The position numbers and the translations under genes are program-made. From Fusobacteriota bacterium (GTDB taxonomy: Bacteria > Bacillota > TC1), in contig WTXA01000002.1 of assembly GCA_009773805.1 (NCBI GenBank), forward strand, positions 558,001 through 622,000: a DNA stretch of 64,000 nucleotides, given 5' to 3'. Shown piece by piece: positions 18,074 to 27,508 of the stretch (positions are counted from its first letter, which is position 1; each line of letters begins with the position of its first letter). The notes under the pieces were generated by a model. It saw only the letters and a list, made by a program, of their open reading frames with translations, made no database searches and was not told where the DNA came from.

Positions 18074-20575
18074 TTGGAAAATTTCACCCATGGTAAGATC
18101 TTACCAATAAACATCGAAACTGAAATGGAAAAATCATATATTGACTATGCGATGAGCGTTATAGTCGGCCGTGCTCTACCTGATGTTAGAGACGGTATGA
18201 AACCTGTACATAGAAGAATTCTTTATGCTATGCATGAACTAGGAATGGGTTCAGATAAACCTTATAAAAAGTCAGCCAGGCTTGTCGGTGACGTTTTAGG
18301 TAAGTATCACCCACATGGTGATACAGCTGTATACGATGCAATGGTAAGACTAGCACAAGATTTTGCAACTAGATACTTGTTAGTTGACGGTCATGGTAAC
18401 TTTGGTAGTATTGACGGAGACTCAGCGGCAGCGATGCGTTATACAGAAGCTAGAATGTCCAAGTTAGCTGCAGAAATGTTATCTGATATAAATAAGGAAA
18501 CGGTAAATTTTATTCCTAACTATGATGAATCATTGAAGGAACCTACAGTATTCCCAGCTAAGTTCCCTGCACTTTTAGTGAACGGATCTTCTGGTATAGC
18601 AGTAGGTATGGCTACTAACATACCACCTCATAATCTAGGTGAAGTTATAGATGGTCTTATATCTTTGATTGACGATCCAGAGGTAACAATTAATACCTTG
18701 ATGGAACACATTAAGGGACCTGACTTTCCAACAGGAGCCCATATTATTGGGATGGAGGGAATAGTATCTGCCTATAGGACAGGTAGGGGTTCAGTTCGTA
18801 TGAGAGGAAAATCCCATATTGAACATAATGAAAAAAATGGTAAGCCAAGAATTATCATTACTGAAATACCTTATCAAGTTAATAAATCCAAATTAATAGA
18901 AAAGATTGCCGATTTAGTTAGAGAAAAGAATCTTGAAGGTATAACAGACTTAAGAGATGAATCTGACAGAAGAGGTATTAGAGTAGTAATAGAACTAAAA
19001 AAAGATGCTAACCCTCATGTTATCTTAAACCAGTTATATAAACATACACAGCTTCAAGATACCTTCGGGATTATTAACTTGGCAATTGTTAAGGGTAAGC
19101 CTGAAGTATTAAACTTGAAAGAAATGCTTTATTATTATCTTGAGCATCAAAAAGAAGTCTATATTAGAAGAACACAGTTCGATTTAAGAAAGGCAGAGGA
19201 AAGAGCTCATATTGTTGAAGGTTTAAGAAAAGCTATTAACAATATTGACGAAGTTATTGAGATTATCAAGAAGTCTGCTGATATTAAAGTTGCAAGAAGT
19301 AGTTTGATGGAAAGAATTGGCTTAAGTGAAATACAAGCTAATGCTATTCTTGAAATGAGACTAAGCAAATTAACTGGTCTTGAAAGAGAAAAACTTGAAG
19401 ATGAATATAAGGATTTATTGATAAAGATAGCTTTCTTCAAGGAAATTCTTGCTGATGAAAAGTTGTTGATGTCTTTGATAAAAGATGATTTAACTGAAGT
19501 GAAAAGAAAATATGCCGATGCTAGAAGAACAACAATTCTTCCAGCTGAAGGTGATTTTGTAATTGAAGATTTGATTGCTGAAGAAGATGCAGTTATTACA
19601 ATTACTAATACTGGATATATTAAAAGAATGGCTCTTAGCCTATATAAAAGCCAACAAAGAGGTGGGGCAGGTAAAAAAGCCTTAACCAAGAAAAGTGATG
19701 ATTTTGTAGAACATCTATTTGTAACTACAACTCATAATTATTTGATGTTCTTTACTAATAAAGGTAGAGTTCTTAGACTTAAAGTTCATCAAATACCTGA
19801 TTCAAGTAGACAAGCTAAGGGTAATGCTATTATCAACTTGTTGAATATTACTGGTGATGAGAAGGTTTCTGCTATTATTCCTATTAAGGAATATGATCCT
19901 GAGAAATATCTTTTTGTAGCAACAAAAAATGGTGTTGTTAAGAAGAGTTCTTTAGCTGCTTATGATAGTCCAAGAAAAGATGGCTTGATTGCTGTAAATC
20001 TTGATGACGGTGATGAGCTGATTGGTGTTCGTCTGACAAGTGGACTGGAAGATATTATCCTTGCTACTAAAAAGGGTGTAAGTATCTGTTTCGCTGAAAA
20101 GGATGTTCGTCCAATGGGTAGAACTGCTAGGGGTGTAAAAGGTATCAATCTTGAAAAAGGTGATGAGGTAGTAGGTTTAGTTGTGGCTAAGGCTGGTTCA
20201 ACTTTATTAGTAATTACTGAGAATGGTTATGGCAAGAGAACCAAGTTAAGTCAATATAGAACACAAACTAGGGGTGGTAAAGGTTCTAGAGCTATTGCCA
20301 AGTCTTCTAGAAATGGTAATTTAGTTGGTATCATGAATGTGGATGATGGTGATGATATTATTGTTGTCTCCATGGAAGGTAAACTTATTAGAATGAGTGT
20401 TATCAGTATTTCTGTAATTGGTAGAGTTACACAAGGTGTTAAGGTAATGAATTTACCAGATACTGATAAGATTGTAGCTATTGGAAAGGCCCTTACAGAA
20501 GAAGATGGCGAAGAAATTAGTAATATTGAAGTTATTGATACTGTTGCTAACGATGGGGAAGAAGGACTGATTTAA
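18074..20575 (+). CDS. gyrA: DNA gyrase subunit A
   Basis: Breakage-reunion subunit of gyrase. It shows [20 protein letters not shown], the catalytic tyrosine in [11 protein letters not shown] (near residue 122), and a C-terminal beta-pinwheel with GyrA-box QQRGGAGKK. The quinolone-region sequence [12 protein letters not shown] has Thr where E. coli has Ser83; Asp87 is kept. Start: AGGAG at 18061-18065 overlaps an in-frame GTG (18065) but stands 8 bases from TTG 18074, so the TTG is preferred, giving 833 residues. The stop TAA overlaps the serS ATG by one base. Confidence 0.97.
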   Translation: MENFTHGKILPINIETEMEKSYIDYAMSVIVGRALPDVRDGMKPVHRRILYAMHELGMGSDKPYKKSARLVGDVLGKYHPHGDTAVYDAMVRLAQDFATRYLLVDGHGNFGSIDGDSAAAMRYTEARMSKLAAEMLSDINKETVNFIPNYDESLKEPTVFPAKFPALLVNGSSGIAVGMATNIPPHNLGEVIDGLISLIDDPEVTINTLMEHIKGPDFPTGAHIIGMEGIVSAYRTGRGSVRMRGKSHIEHNEKNGKPRIIITEIPYQVNKSKLIEKIADLVREKNLEGITDLRDESDRRGIRVVIELKKDANPHVILNQLYKHTQLQDTFGIINLAIVKGKPEVLNLKEMLYYYLEHQKEVYIRRTQFDLRKAEERAHIVEGLRKAINNIDEVIEIIKKSADIKVARSSLMERIGLSEIQANAILEMRLSKLTGLEREKLEDEYKDLLIKIAFFKEILADEKLLMSLIKDDLTEVKRKYADARRTTILPAEGDFVIEDLIAEEDAVITITNTGYIKRMALSLYKSQQRGGAGKKALTKKSDDFVEHLFVTTTHNYLMFFTNKGRVLRLKVHQIPDSSRQAKGNAIINLLNITGDEKVSAIIPIKEYDPEKYLFVATKNGVVKKSSLAAYDSPRKDGLIAVNLDDGDELIGVRLTSGLEDIILATKKGVSICFAEKDVRPMGRTARGVKGINLEKGDEVVGLVVAKAGSTLLVITENGYGKRTKLSQYRTQTRGGKGSRAIAKSSRNGNLVGIMNVDDGDDIIVVSMEGKLIRMSVISISVIGRVTQGVKVMNLPDTDKIVAIGKALTEEDGEEISNIEVIDTVANDGEEGLI

Positions 20576-21837
20576 TGCTAGATATTAGATTGATTTTAGA
20601 AGATAGATTGAAGATAGAGGATAATCTTGCTCGCAGGGGACTAAATGTTGATTTAAGCAATATTGTTTACTTAGAGGAAGAAAGAAAAGCTAAACTTCAA
20701 CTTACAGAAGAGAAAAAAAGTATCAGAAATCAAGTTTCTAAGGATATAGGTAGACGTAAAGCTAATGGTGAAAATCCAGAAGCTATTATGGAAGAAATGC
20801 GTATTTTAGGGGATGAGATATCTGAAATTGATATTCTTATAAGGGATATTGAATTAAAGTTAAGAGATGAGTTATTACGTCTTCCAAATCTTGTTGATGA
20901 ATCTATTCCAGTTGGGGTAGATGAGTCAGCTAATGTTGAAGTGAAAAAAGTTGGAGAAATTCCAACTTTTAACTTTACACCAAAGGATCATCAGGATTTA
21001 GGTGTTGCTCTTGATATTATGGATTTTGAAAGAGCTAACAAGGTAGCTGGTCCTAAGTTTGTTTTTATGAAGGGTCTTGGTGCAAGATTAGAGAGGGCTT
21101 TAATGAATTTTATGCTTGATTATCATGGTAGTCGTGGTTACAAGGAAGTTTTTAGTCCTTTTTTGGCAAACGAAGATAGTTTTTATGGTACTGGTCAGCT
21201 TCCGAAGTTTGGTGAAGATATGTATAAGATTGAGGATTATGGTTTCTTTCTTATACCGACTGCAGAGGTTCCTCTGACTAATATGTATAGGGATGAGATT
21301 ATTAAGGAACAGGATTTACCTATTAAGTTATGTGGTTTTACACCATGTTTTAGGTCTGAAGCTGGGTCTGCTGGTAGGGATACCAAGGGTCTTATTAGAA
21401 TGCATCAGTTTAGCAAGGTTGAAATGGTGCAGTTTGTGAAGCCCAAAAATGGTGAAGCTGCCTTGGAAGAGTTGGTGGAAAGTGCCGGTGGTATTTTGTC
21501 TGCTTTGGGACTTGCTTATAGAGTAGTTGTGTTATCTACTGGTGATATTGGTTTCGGTGCTGCTAAGACTTATGACTTGGAGGTTTATCTTCCTAGTTAT
21601 GAGGGCTATAAGGAGATTAGTTCTTGTAGTTTGTATACTGATTTCCAAAGTAGAAGGTCTAGGATTAGATATAGGAATGAAAATGGCAAGAATCAGTTAG
21701 TGTATACTTTGAATGGTTCAGGTCTAGCTATTGGTCGGACTATTGCTGCTATTGTGGAGAATTATCAGCAGGCGGATGGTACTGTCAGGGTCCCAGAGGC
21801 TTTGGTACCTTATTTGGGTGTTGATATTATAGGGTAG
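20575..21837 (+). CDS. serS: Seryl-tRNA synthetase
   Basis: Class II synthetase charging tRNA-Ser. The 420 residues have an N-terminal coiled-coil arm (about 30-100) that grips the long variable arm of tRNA-Ser, motif 2 FRSEAGSAGRDTKGLIR with HQFSKVEMVQF, and motif 3 in NGSGLAIGRTIAAIVENYQQ. It is translationally coupled to gyrA through a TAATG overlap, and its substrate tRNA-Ser(GGA) lies 22 bases downstream. Third codon positions are strongly G/T-ended (about 80% in a 40-codon sample) compared with gyrB. Confidence 0.97.
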   Translation: MLDIRLILEDRLKIEDNLARRGLNVDLSNIVYLEEERKAKLQLTEEKKSIRNQVSKDIGRRKANGENPEAIMEEMRILGDEISEIDILIRDIELKLRDELLRLPNLVDESIPVGVDESANVEVKKVGEIPTFNFTPKDHQDLGVALDIMDFERANKVAGPKFVFMKGLGARLERALMNFMLDYHGSRGYKEVFSPFLANEDSFYGTGQLPKFGEDMYKIEDYGFFLIPTAEVPLTNMYRDEIIKEQDLPIKLCGFTPCFRSEAGSAGRDTKGLIRMHQFSKVEMVQFVKPKNGEAALEELVESAGGILSALGLAYRVVVLSTGDIGFGAAKTYDLEVYLPSYEGYKEISSCSLYTDFQSRRSRIRYRNENGKNQLVYTLNGSGLAIGRTIAAIVENYQQADGTVRVPEALVPYLGVDIIG

Positions 21838-21859
21838 TTGAGATAGAATAAGAGAACGT

Positions 21860-21954
21860 GGAGAAGTGGCTGAGTGGCTGATGGCGTTCGCCTGGAAAGC
21901 GGATATAGGGTGTTAAAAGCTCTATCGAGGGTTCGAATCCCTCCTTCTCCGCCA
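21860..21954 (+). tRNA. tRNA-Ser, anticodon GGA
   Basis: A 7-bp acceptor stem GGAGAAG / CTTCTCC, an anticodon loop CTGGAAA on a 5-bp stem (TTCGC / GCGGA), a long class II variable arm, a T loop with GGTTCGAATCC, and an encoded CCA end are all visible. The GGA anticodon reads UCC/UCU. It probably belongs to the serS transcript or has a promoter inside serS. Confidence 0.95.
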
Positions 21955-21955
21955 T

Positions 21956-22224
21956 GGCTGTACTAGATGGGGAACTAGCGGTTCCTTGTAACTCCAAATC
22001 CGCTATAGGGAGATCGAATACCTGCTTTGAGGGACTCGCAAAGAGAGATTTTGTCTAAAGAAGTGGTGTTGATACTTGAGCTTTTTGAAGCTGTAGCCCA
22101 TGAATCCTGTCAGGACCGGAAGGTAGCAGCAGTAAGTGGTGTCTGTGGTCTGTCGAGGATTACTTAAGGGGAGCTAACCTTTATGCATATTTCTAGTTGT
22201 TGGTTTCGAGGGTGGGGTACAGTC
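21956..22224 (+). ncRNA. ffs: Signal recognition particle RNA (large Gram-positive type)
   Basis: The conserved apical domain reads CCTGTCAGGACCGGAAGGT followed by AGCAGCAG, the Ffh-binding hairpin with its GGAA loop. The ends pair (GGCTGTAC at the 5' side, GTACAGTC at the 3' side), giving about 269 nt with an Alu domain, as in Bacillus and Clostridia. It guides secretory proteins to the membrane with Ffh and FtsY. A T-rich run follows. The usual downstream dnaX-recR block is not here. End points are approximate to a few bases. Confidence 0.93.
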
Positions 22225-22249
22225 AACTATTTTTAATAGGGGGTAGATT

Positions 22250-22567
22250 ATGGAAGATGAGAATTTGACCCAAGGTGAAAAGATAGTAGCCGGGCTTTCC
22301 TATATTATATTTTTTTTACCATATCTTAATGGCAATAAGAAGGAATTTAATAAGTTTCATGCCAATCAAGGTTTTTTGTTATTGTTAGTTATTATGTTTG
22401 CTAATGCTATAAACATTGGTGTTAGTTATTTCCCTTATTTGTATTGGGTATGTATATTTCTTTTTAATGTATATATTATTTATCTCTTTGTTTATGGAGT
22501 GCTTGGTGCCTCAGCAGGAGAGATGAGGGAGTATCCTTTTATTGGCAAGTTGAAGTTACTTAAATAG
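22250..22567 (+). CDS. Small membrane protein, DUF4870/Tic20-like
   Basis: 105 residues. An N-terminal stretch (MEDENLTQGEKIVAGLSYI) leads into about three membrane helices, with FNKFHANQGFLLLL between the first and second and a final GEMREYPFIGKLKLL. The FHANQG and PxIGxxxLL elements mark the DUF4870/Tic20-like family. The 57.1-kb protein in this window is a paralog with the same two motifs. Function unknown; the topology suggests a small pore-like or scaffold protein in the cytoplasmic membrane. ATG 22250 follows AGGGGG. Confidence 0.75.
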   Translation: MEDENLTQGEKIVAGLSYIIFFLPYLNGNKKEFNKFHANQGFLLLLVIMFANAINIGVSYFPYLYWVCIFLFNVYIIYLFVYGVLGASAGEMREYPFIGKLKLLK

Positions 22568-22618
22568 AGGCGATAAGGATCTCAAAATTAAAAAAGAATA
22601 ATTGAGCAACCTTGTGTA

Positions 22619-22649
22619 ATGGGTTCTATAAAAATAGGACTCATTTTTT
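22619..22649 (+). terminator. Rho-independent terminator
   Basis: ATGGGTTCTAT pairs with ATAGGACTCAT around an AAAA loop, followed by six T residues. Confidence 0.85.
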
Positions 22650-22712
22650 AATTTCCACTTCATTTTCTTTTAATAGTAGTATTCTTTTTGATTAAATAAT
22701 ATTGGAGGTATA

Positions 22713-23213
22713 ATGTTAAAAAATTTATTATCTAGATATCTTGTCTACATTGCATACTTTTTAGGAATAGGGATGGTATCCAGTGGTATTGTCCTTATGC
22801 CTTTTAATATGGTGAGATATGGAATTATCTTAGCCATTGGTCTAATACTTTTTTCAACAGGTTCATTTATTAATGAAGTAATTTTGGACAAAAAACAACT
22901 TAGTTTTAAAGAAAGGATTAAGTTAATAATTGTGTCGTTGACACTTGCAATTGGCATAGGTATGATCAGTGGTGGTATTGCCCATTTTAAGGAAAGTCCT
23001 AGCTATGTAGCCATTTTAATTCCAATAGGTATAATACTATCATGTGTTAGCTTTATTATAAAAAACGAGTTTAAGCTTTCTAAAAAGGAAATCTTGATTA
23101 TGACCACTATATTAATAGTGATAGCCTTTAGTGCTAATAAAGGTCTTACTTTCGGGGCACAACATTTAGAAATAGATCAAACGGGTGGGGATATATTCAA
23201 GATGGACATGTAA
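22713..23213 (+). CDS. Integral membrane protein of unknown function
   Basis: 166 residues, not recognised. Five hydrophobic segments are visible (about 10-30, 33-52, 68-90, 96-113 and 125-142), with short charged loops such as LDKKQLSFKERIK. The C terminus (HLEIDQTGGDIFKMDM) is polar and acidic. ATG 22713 follows TGGAGG. It stands alone between two terminators, so it is probably monocistronic. No family assignment can be made from motifs. Confidence 0.75.
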   Translation: MLKNLLSRYLVYIAYFLGIGMVSSGIVLMPFNMVRYGIILAIGLILFSTGSFINEVILDKKQLSFKERIKLIIVSLTLAIGIGMISGGIAHFKESPSYVAILIPIGIILSCVSFIIKNEFKLSKKEILIMTTILIVIAFSANKGLTFGAQHLEIDQTGGDIFKMDM

Positions 23214-23228
23214 GATACCTAAGTTATG

Positions 23229-23255
23229 AGAACCATTTAGGTGGTTCTTTTTTTA
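23229..23255 (+). terminator. Rho-independent terminator
   Basis: AGAACCA and TGGTTCT form a 7-bp stem with loop TTTAGG, followed by a long T run. Confidence 0.85.
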
Positions 23256-23351
23256 TTTCAGCTAAAATTCAGTTAGTAATCAGTTCTACAACATACTAAT
23301 AGTATATGGTATAGTTATAGTAATGTAAGTGAGGTTCATGAGGTGAAGAGT

Positions 23352-24038
23352 ATGGCAAGAGTATTAATATGTGATGATGAGGCTGGCTTAAGAGCTGTTA
23401 TTAAAAGATATGCTCTTTTTGAAGGTTATGAGGTTAGTGAAGCAAGTAATGGTATGGAGGCTGTGGAGATTTGTCGTAAGGAAAGTTTTGATATTATCAT
23501 TATGGATATAATGATGCCAGAACTTGATGGTTTTTCAGCAGTTAAAGAGATTAGGAAGACAAGTAAGACTCCAATAATTATGCTTTCAGCAAGAGGTGAA
23601 GAGTATGATAAAGTATTAGGCTTTGAACTTGGTATTGATGATTATGTGGTTAAGCCATTTTCTTCTAAGGAAATAATGCTGCGTATTCAAGCTATTCTAA
23701 GAAGAACAAGTGGTAGGGAAATAAATGAGATTGGTGAAGAGGATCATTTTGTTTTTCATAAAGAGGGACTTTTTGTTGATATGACAGCCTATAAGGTTTT
23801 TGTAGATGAGGTGGAAGCTAAGTTATCTCCTAAGGAGTTTGAGATTCTTTTCTTTTTGATTAGGCATAAGAATATTGCAATTCCTCGTGAGAAGTTGTTG
23901 ACTGAAGTTTGGGGTTATGACTATTTTGGTGATGATAGGACTCTTGATACTCATATGAAGCTTTTAAGAAAATCTCTTGGTGTTTATGGAGAGTTTATTA
24001 AAACCTTGCGTGGTCTTGGTTATAGATTTGAGGGATAG
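23352..24038 (+). CDS. Two-component response regulator, OmpR/PhoB family
   Basis: Cytosolic DNA-binding regulator, 228 residues. The receiver has acidic residues D8/D9, phosphoacceptor D52 in IIIMDIMMPELDGF, and the Lys in DDYVVKPFS. The C-terminal winged helix includes LSPKEFEILFFLIRH and DDRTLDTHMKLLRKSL. The start is set at ATG 23352, because GAGGTG (23340-23345) is well spaced from it and the receiver begins immediately; a GTG at 23343 lies inside that ribosome site. The sensor kinase follows after 12 bases. Target genes unknown; no resistance or transport operon is adjacent. Confidence 0.93.
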   Translation: MARVLICDDEAGLRAVIKRYALFEGYEVSEASNGMEAVEICRKESFDIIIMDIMMPELDGFSAVKEIRKTSKTPIIMLSARGEEYDKVLGFELGIDDYVVKPFSSKEIMLRIQAILRRTSGREINEIGEEDHFVFHKEGLFVDMTAYKVFVDEVEAKLSPKEFEILFFLIRHKNIAIPREKLLTEVWGYDYFGDDRTLDTHMKLLRKSLGVYGEFIKTLRGLGYRFEG

Positions 24039-24050
24039 TGAGGGTTAGTG

Positions 24051-25382
24051 ATGAAAAATTTTAGCAATAAAATCAAACTTAAATGGAGGGTATTTGGTTA
24101 TCTTCTAGGTTTTTCTGCTTTGTTGCTTGTGGTACTGTGGCTTTTTCAAACTATTTTCTTGAATGATATGTATAGAATTACTAGAATGTGGGAAATAGAG
24201 AAGGCTGTTAGTATTGTTCGGAAGAATATTGATAGTCCTGATTTAGATGAGATTATAGTTGATCTTTATGTGGAAAAGGAAATCTATATTAAAGCAACTA
24301 ACGAGTTTGCTCCTCCTCAAAGGATGATGTTTATGGAGTCTTCTGGGCATCGTATGGAAACTTTGACTAAGGAATATATTTTTGAGTTGGAAGATGGAAA
24401 GAGTCTTTCTTTAACTTTCTATGCTATTATTACTCCTGTTAATGCTACAGTGTCTACTTTGCAGTATCAATTGATTATTATTACCATCTTTATGATTATT
24501 TTATCTATTGGTTTGGCAGTTATTTTGTCACGTAAGATTTCTAAGCCTATTGAAAGGATTAATATTAGTGCTAAGAATTTGGCAAAGGGTGATTATGAGA
24601 CTAGTTTTTCTGGTGATGGTTATTTGGAGATTAGTGAGCTATCTGATACTTTGAATTATACGGCTTTGGAGTTGTCTAAGGTGGAGAAATTAAGGCGTGA
24701 TTTGATTGCTCATATTTCTCATGATTTGCGTACTCCTTTGAGTTTGATTTATAGTTATGCGGAGATGATGCATGATTTTCCTGATGAGATTACTGGTGAG
24801 CAGACTAAGGTGATTATGGATGAGACTAGTAGGTTGTCTTCTTTGGTTGATGATGTGCTTGATATTTCTAGGTTTGAGGCTGGTGTTCCTTTGTTGAATA
24901 TTAGTAGGTTTAATTTAACTAATACTTTAAAAGGTGCTGTTGACCGGGTAAGCGAATTAGTTAAAGTTGATGGTTTTTTGTTGAATTTTGTTAGTAATGG
25001 GGATGTTTTTATTAGTGCTGATGAGTTGAAGGTAACTCAGGCTTTCTATAATTTATTGATTAATGCAATTAATTATACTGGTGATGATAAGGTTGTTACT
25101 ATTAGACAAACGGCGTTTATTGACAAGGTTAGGATTGAGGTTAGGGATTCTGGTGAGGGTGTTGATCCTTTGCATTTACCATATATTTGGGAGCGTTACT
25201 ATAAGGTGGATAAGAACCACATGCGTCCTGTTACTGGTACTGGTCTTGGTTTATCTATTGTTAAGAAGATTGTTGAGTCCCATGGTGGTGAGTGTGGTGT
25301 TGATTCTATTGTTGGGAGTGGTAGTACCTTCTGGTTTGAATTGAAGTTGAATAGTGATAAGGATATTACAGGAGATAAGTAA
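24051..25382 (+). CDS. Sensor histidine kinase partner of the OmpR-type regulator
   Basis: 443-residue membrane kinase. One TM helix (about 15-37), an extracytoplasmic region of about 100 residues (NDMYRITRMWEIEK to about 140), a second TM (about 143-165), a HAMP linker (RKISKPIERINISAKNLAKG), the H box IAHISHDLRTPLSLI, N box FYNLLINAINYT, G1 RDSGEGVDP and G2 GTGLGLSIVKKI. All catalytic residues are present. ATG 24051 is chosen over the adjacent in-frame GTG 24048. The signal is unknown. The last 400 bases are very G/T-rich on the coding strand. Confidence 0.93.
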   Translation: MKNFSNKIKLKWRVFGYLLGFSALLLVVLWLFQTIFLNDMYRITRMWEIEKAVSIVRKNIDSPDLDEIIVDLYVEKEIYIKATNEFAPPQRMMFMESSGHRMETLTKEYIFELEDGKSLSLTFYAIITPVNATVSTLQYQLIIITIFMIILSIGLAVILSRKISKPIERINISAKNLAKGDYETSFSGDGYLEISELSDTLNYTALELSKVEKLRRDLIAHISHDLRTPLSLIYSYAEMMHDFPDEITGEQTKVIMDETSRLSSLVDDVLDISRFEAGVPLLNISRFNLTNTLKGAVDRVSELVKVDGFLLNFVSNGDVFISADELKVTQAFYNLLINAINYTGDDKVVTIRQTAFIDKVRIEVRDSGEGVDPLHLPYIWERYYKVDKNHMRPVTGTGLGLSIVKKIVESHGGECGVDSIVGSGSTFWFELKLNSDKDITGDK

Positions 25383-25570
25383 TGAAAATAATATTTAAAA
25401 GTGTATTGTAGCAAAAAAAATGAATAATAAGACAATTTATTTAGATGTACAAATTCAAAATAAATATATTATAAAGACAAAGAGTATAAAATTTTTTAAA
25501 ACCCTACATAAATTATTAAACAGGAGAATTTAAGTTTCATATTTTAAATCAGTATATAGAAAGGAAAATG

Positions 25571-25605
25571 TAATCTATTTTTTCTAATTTAGGGTAAATA
25601 GATTA
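25571..25605 (+). other. Hairpin just upstream of the GGDEF gene
   Basis: TAATCTATTT and AAATAGATTA form a perfect 10-bp stem over a 15-base loop, ending 11 bases before the GGDEF ATG, which has only a weak purine-rich ribosome site. The rest of 25383-25616 is AT-rich with nothing else I can assign. It could affect translation of the GGDEF gene, but this is inference. Confidence 0.45.
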
Positions 25606-25616
25606 TAAGAAAAAGA

Positions 25617-26309
25617 ATGAAAATAAAAGTTTTGTTATTATGCGCTATGTTGATTGTTGGAGTATTTTTCGGATTTTTCTATCATTATCTTGCAATGCCA
25701 ATATTTGGAGATAATGTATTTTTCCAATGTTTAGGATCAGGGGTTATATTTGGGTTTACATCCTATTTTATTGTAATTAAAATAATTAAAAAGTATTATA
25801 AACTTGAACAAGAGAATAAAAAGCTTGAGAGAGATATTGATATTGATAAATTGACTGGATTATATAATAGGAGAGCTTTTGATAAGTTTAGTAAAGTAAT
25901 ATCAAAAACCGTGTATTCATTAATTTTTATTGATATTGACAATTTTAGAAAATTTAATAATAAATATGGGCATGAAGCTGGTGATAAAGTTTTACAAAAA
26001 GTTAGTGATTCTATTAAGAATAACATTAGGGAAATTGACCAAGCTTTTAGATATGGTGGGGATGAAATTGTTGTTATATTAAGTAATTGTAATAAAGACA
26101 ATGCAATTCAAATTGGTGAAAAAATAAGAAATTGTGTTAGAGGTATTGATAATTCACCACAACCTTCAATAAATATTTCTTTAGGGGTTGCTAGTTGTCC
26201 AGAAGATGGTGATAATATTTTGGATATCATAAGGTTAAGTGATCAGGCTTTATTAGAATCAAAGAAAATCAAGGAAAATAGATTTACAAAAATTAATAAC
26301 AAAGAATAA
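25617..26309 (+). CDS. Membrane-anchored diguanylate cyclase (GGDEF domain, GGDEI variant)
   Basis: 230 residues. Two TM segments (about 5-22 and 35-55) and a short coiled linker (YKLEQENKKLERD) lead into a full GGDEF domain: DKLTGLYNRRAFDKF, FIDIDNFRKFNNKYGHEAGD, and the active-site loop RYGGDEIVV. The motif reads GGDEI rather than GGDEF; the catalytic acidic residues are kept, so synthesis of c-di-GMP from two GTP is expected. An RxxD inhibitory site (REID) precedes it at the usual distance. It is followed 9 bases later by an HD-GYP phosphodiesterase gene. Confidence 0.88.
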   Translation: MKIKVLLLCAMLIVGVFFGFFYHYLAMPIFGDNVFFQCLGSGVIFGFTSYFIVIKIIKKYYKLEQENKKLERDIDIDKLTGLYNRRAFDKFSKVISKTVYSLIFIDIDNFRKFNNKYGHEAGDKVLQKVSDSIKNNIREIDQAFRYGGDEIVVILSNCNKDNAIQIGEKIRNCVRGIDNSPQPSINISLGVASCPEDGDNILDIIRLSDQALLESKKIKENRFTKINNKE

Positions 26310-26318
26310 GGGTGACTA

Positions 26319-27206
26319 ATGTTTTCTAATAAGAATAGTTTGATAAAAAAGTTTGCAATATATAGTTTCATAGCATTTGCAATAACAGGAATCATACTTG
26401 TTATCGTCATAACAATGCATATTAAAAATGATTTTGCAATTTTTATGCCTGAATTAGAGTTTGAACAGCATATGATAGACATAAATCAAAAAATTATTAT
26501 TGTAGTATTTTTTGGTTTACTAATTCTCTATTTTTTATTTATTAGAATAATTAATACTGTATCAAAAAAACTTATTGAACAAAATCAAAGTTTAATTCAA
26601 CAAAAAACTAAATTGGAAGAGGCATATAATAAATTACAACATACGTATAGAGATACAGTATCAACCTTATCTAAAGCTGTTGATGCTCGAGATCCATATA
26701 CGGCTGGCCATTCGGAGCGGGTGGCTGTTATATCAAGTAAGATAGCTAAAGAACTTGGGTTTGTAAAGAAAGAATTAGAAAATATAGAACTTGCTGCACA
26801 GTTTCACGATATCGGTAAAATAGGAGTGCCAGATAGTATTCTTTTAAAAACTGATAAGCTTACCAATATAGAATTTGATTTAATTAAAGAACATCCTGTA
26901 ATCGGAACAAATATACTTAGTAAAATTGAATTTCTTAAAGAAACCCTACAAATGATTTTACATCATCATGAAAATTACGATGGTAGTGGTTATCCTTTTG
27001 GCATTAGTGGAACGGAAATTCCCATAGGTGCTAGGATAATTAGTATTGCAGATACTTACGATGCAATGACTTCTGACAGACCATATAGAAAAGCATTATC
27101 TCATGAAGAAGCAGTACAAGAAATTATAAGATGTAAAGGAACACAGTTTGATGCTAAAATCATAGATACAGCTTTTGAAGTTATACAAAATCTTAGGGAC
27201 TTATAA
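26319..27206 (+). CDS. HD-GYP domain c-di-GMP phosphodiesterase, membrane-bound
   Basis: 295 residues. Two N-terminal TM helices (about 10-30 and 55-75) flank a small outside loop, then a coiled coil (EQNQSLIQQKTKLEEAYNKL) and an HD-GYP domain with AVDARDPYTAGHSERVA, FHDIGKIGVPD, LHHHENYDGSGYP and SIADTYDAMTSDRPYR. The HHExxDGxGYP block is intact (here GSGYP), so c-di-GMP hydrolysis is expected. Pairing with the upstream cyclase gives a synthesis/degradation module. AGGGTG precedes ATG 26319. A terminator lies about 90 bases downstream. Confidence 0.9.
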   Translation: MFSNKNSLIKKFAIYSFIAFAITGIILVIVITMHIKNDFAIFMPELEFEQHMIDINQKIIIVVFFGLLILYFLFIRIINTVSKKLIEQNQSLIQQKTKLEEAYNKLQHTYRDTVSTLSKAVDARDPYTAGHSERVAVISSKIAKELGFVKKELENIELAAQFHDIGKIGVPDSILLKTDKLTNIEFDLIKEHPVIGTNILSKIEFLKETLQMILHHHENYDGSGYPFGISGTEIPIGARIISIADTYDAMTSDRPYRKALSHEEAVQEIIRCKGTQFDAKIIDTAFEVIQNLRDL

Positions 27207-27294
27207 TTCGCACTATACTAGTTTCGTTATATTATTAAATTATCGTATTAAAATTTATTTTTTTTTATTTAATCAATTTGAAGCAATATTTGAT

Positions 27295-27325
27295 TGGGTT
27301 CTGTAAATGCAGAACCCATTTTTTT
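27295..27325 (+). terminator. Rho-independent terminator after the HD-GYP gene
   Basis: TGGGTTCTG and CAGAACCCA form a perfect 9-bp stem over TAAATG, followed by seven T residues. Confidence 0.88.
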
Positions 27326-27414
27326 ATTTTAAATGTTGATATAAATTTATTGGAGCAAAATACAATGAATTTTAAGCGATCTTAAAAAGTTTTCAATAAT
27401 ATTTTAATTTAATA

Positions 27415-27442
27415 TTGACATAAATTTCAAATAATATAAAAT
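27415..27442 (+). promoter_or_regulatory. Promoter of the GntR-adenine deaminase unit
   Basis: A consensus TTGACA (27415-27420) and TAAAAT (27437-27442) are separated by 16 bases. The transcription start would fall within the twin operator just downstream. Confidence 0.75.
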
Positions 27443-27468
27443 AGGTAGTACCTAATAGGTATGACCTA
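27442..27468 (+). promoter_or_regulatory. Twin GntR-type operator overlapping the transcription start
   Basis: Two 13-bp palindromes stand 14 bases apart: TAGGTAGTACCTA (27442-27454) and TAGGTATGACCTA (27456-27468). Both have AGGT/ACCT arms. They start at the -10 box and sit directly upstream of a GntR/UTRA gene, so autorepression is the natural reading. About one and a half helical turns separate the centres. Confidence 0.7.
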
Positions 27469-27508
27469 TAATGTATTACTTATTAAATTTAATATTCGTG
27501 AGGTAAAA

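Noticed and set aside
19207-19689. 160-codon minus-strand frame inside gyrA
   Set aside because: Antisense shadow of gyrA with the same Ser/Ile/Leu-rich composition and no ribosome site.
25560-25573. AAAGGAAA-ATG-TAA start-stop frame upstream of the GGDEF gene
   Set aside because: A start codon followed at once by a stop after a purine run is expected by chance in such AT-rich sequence.
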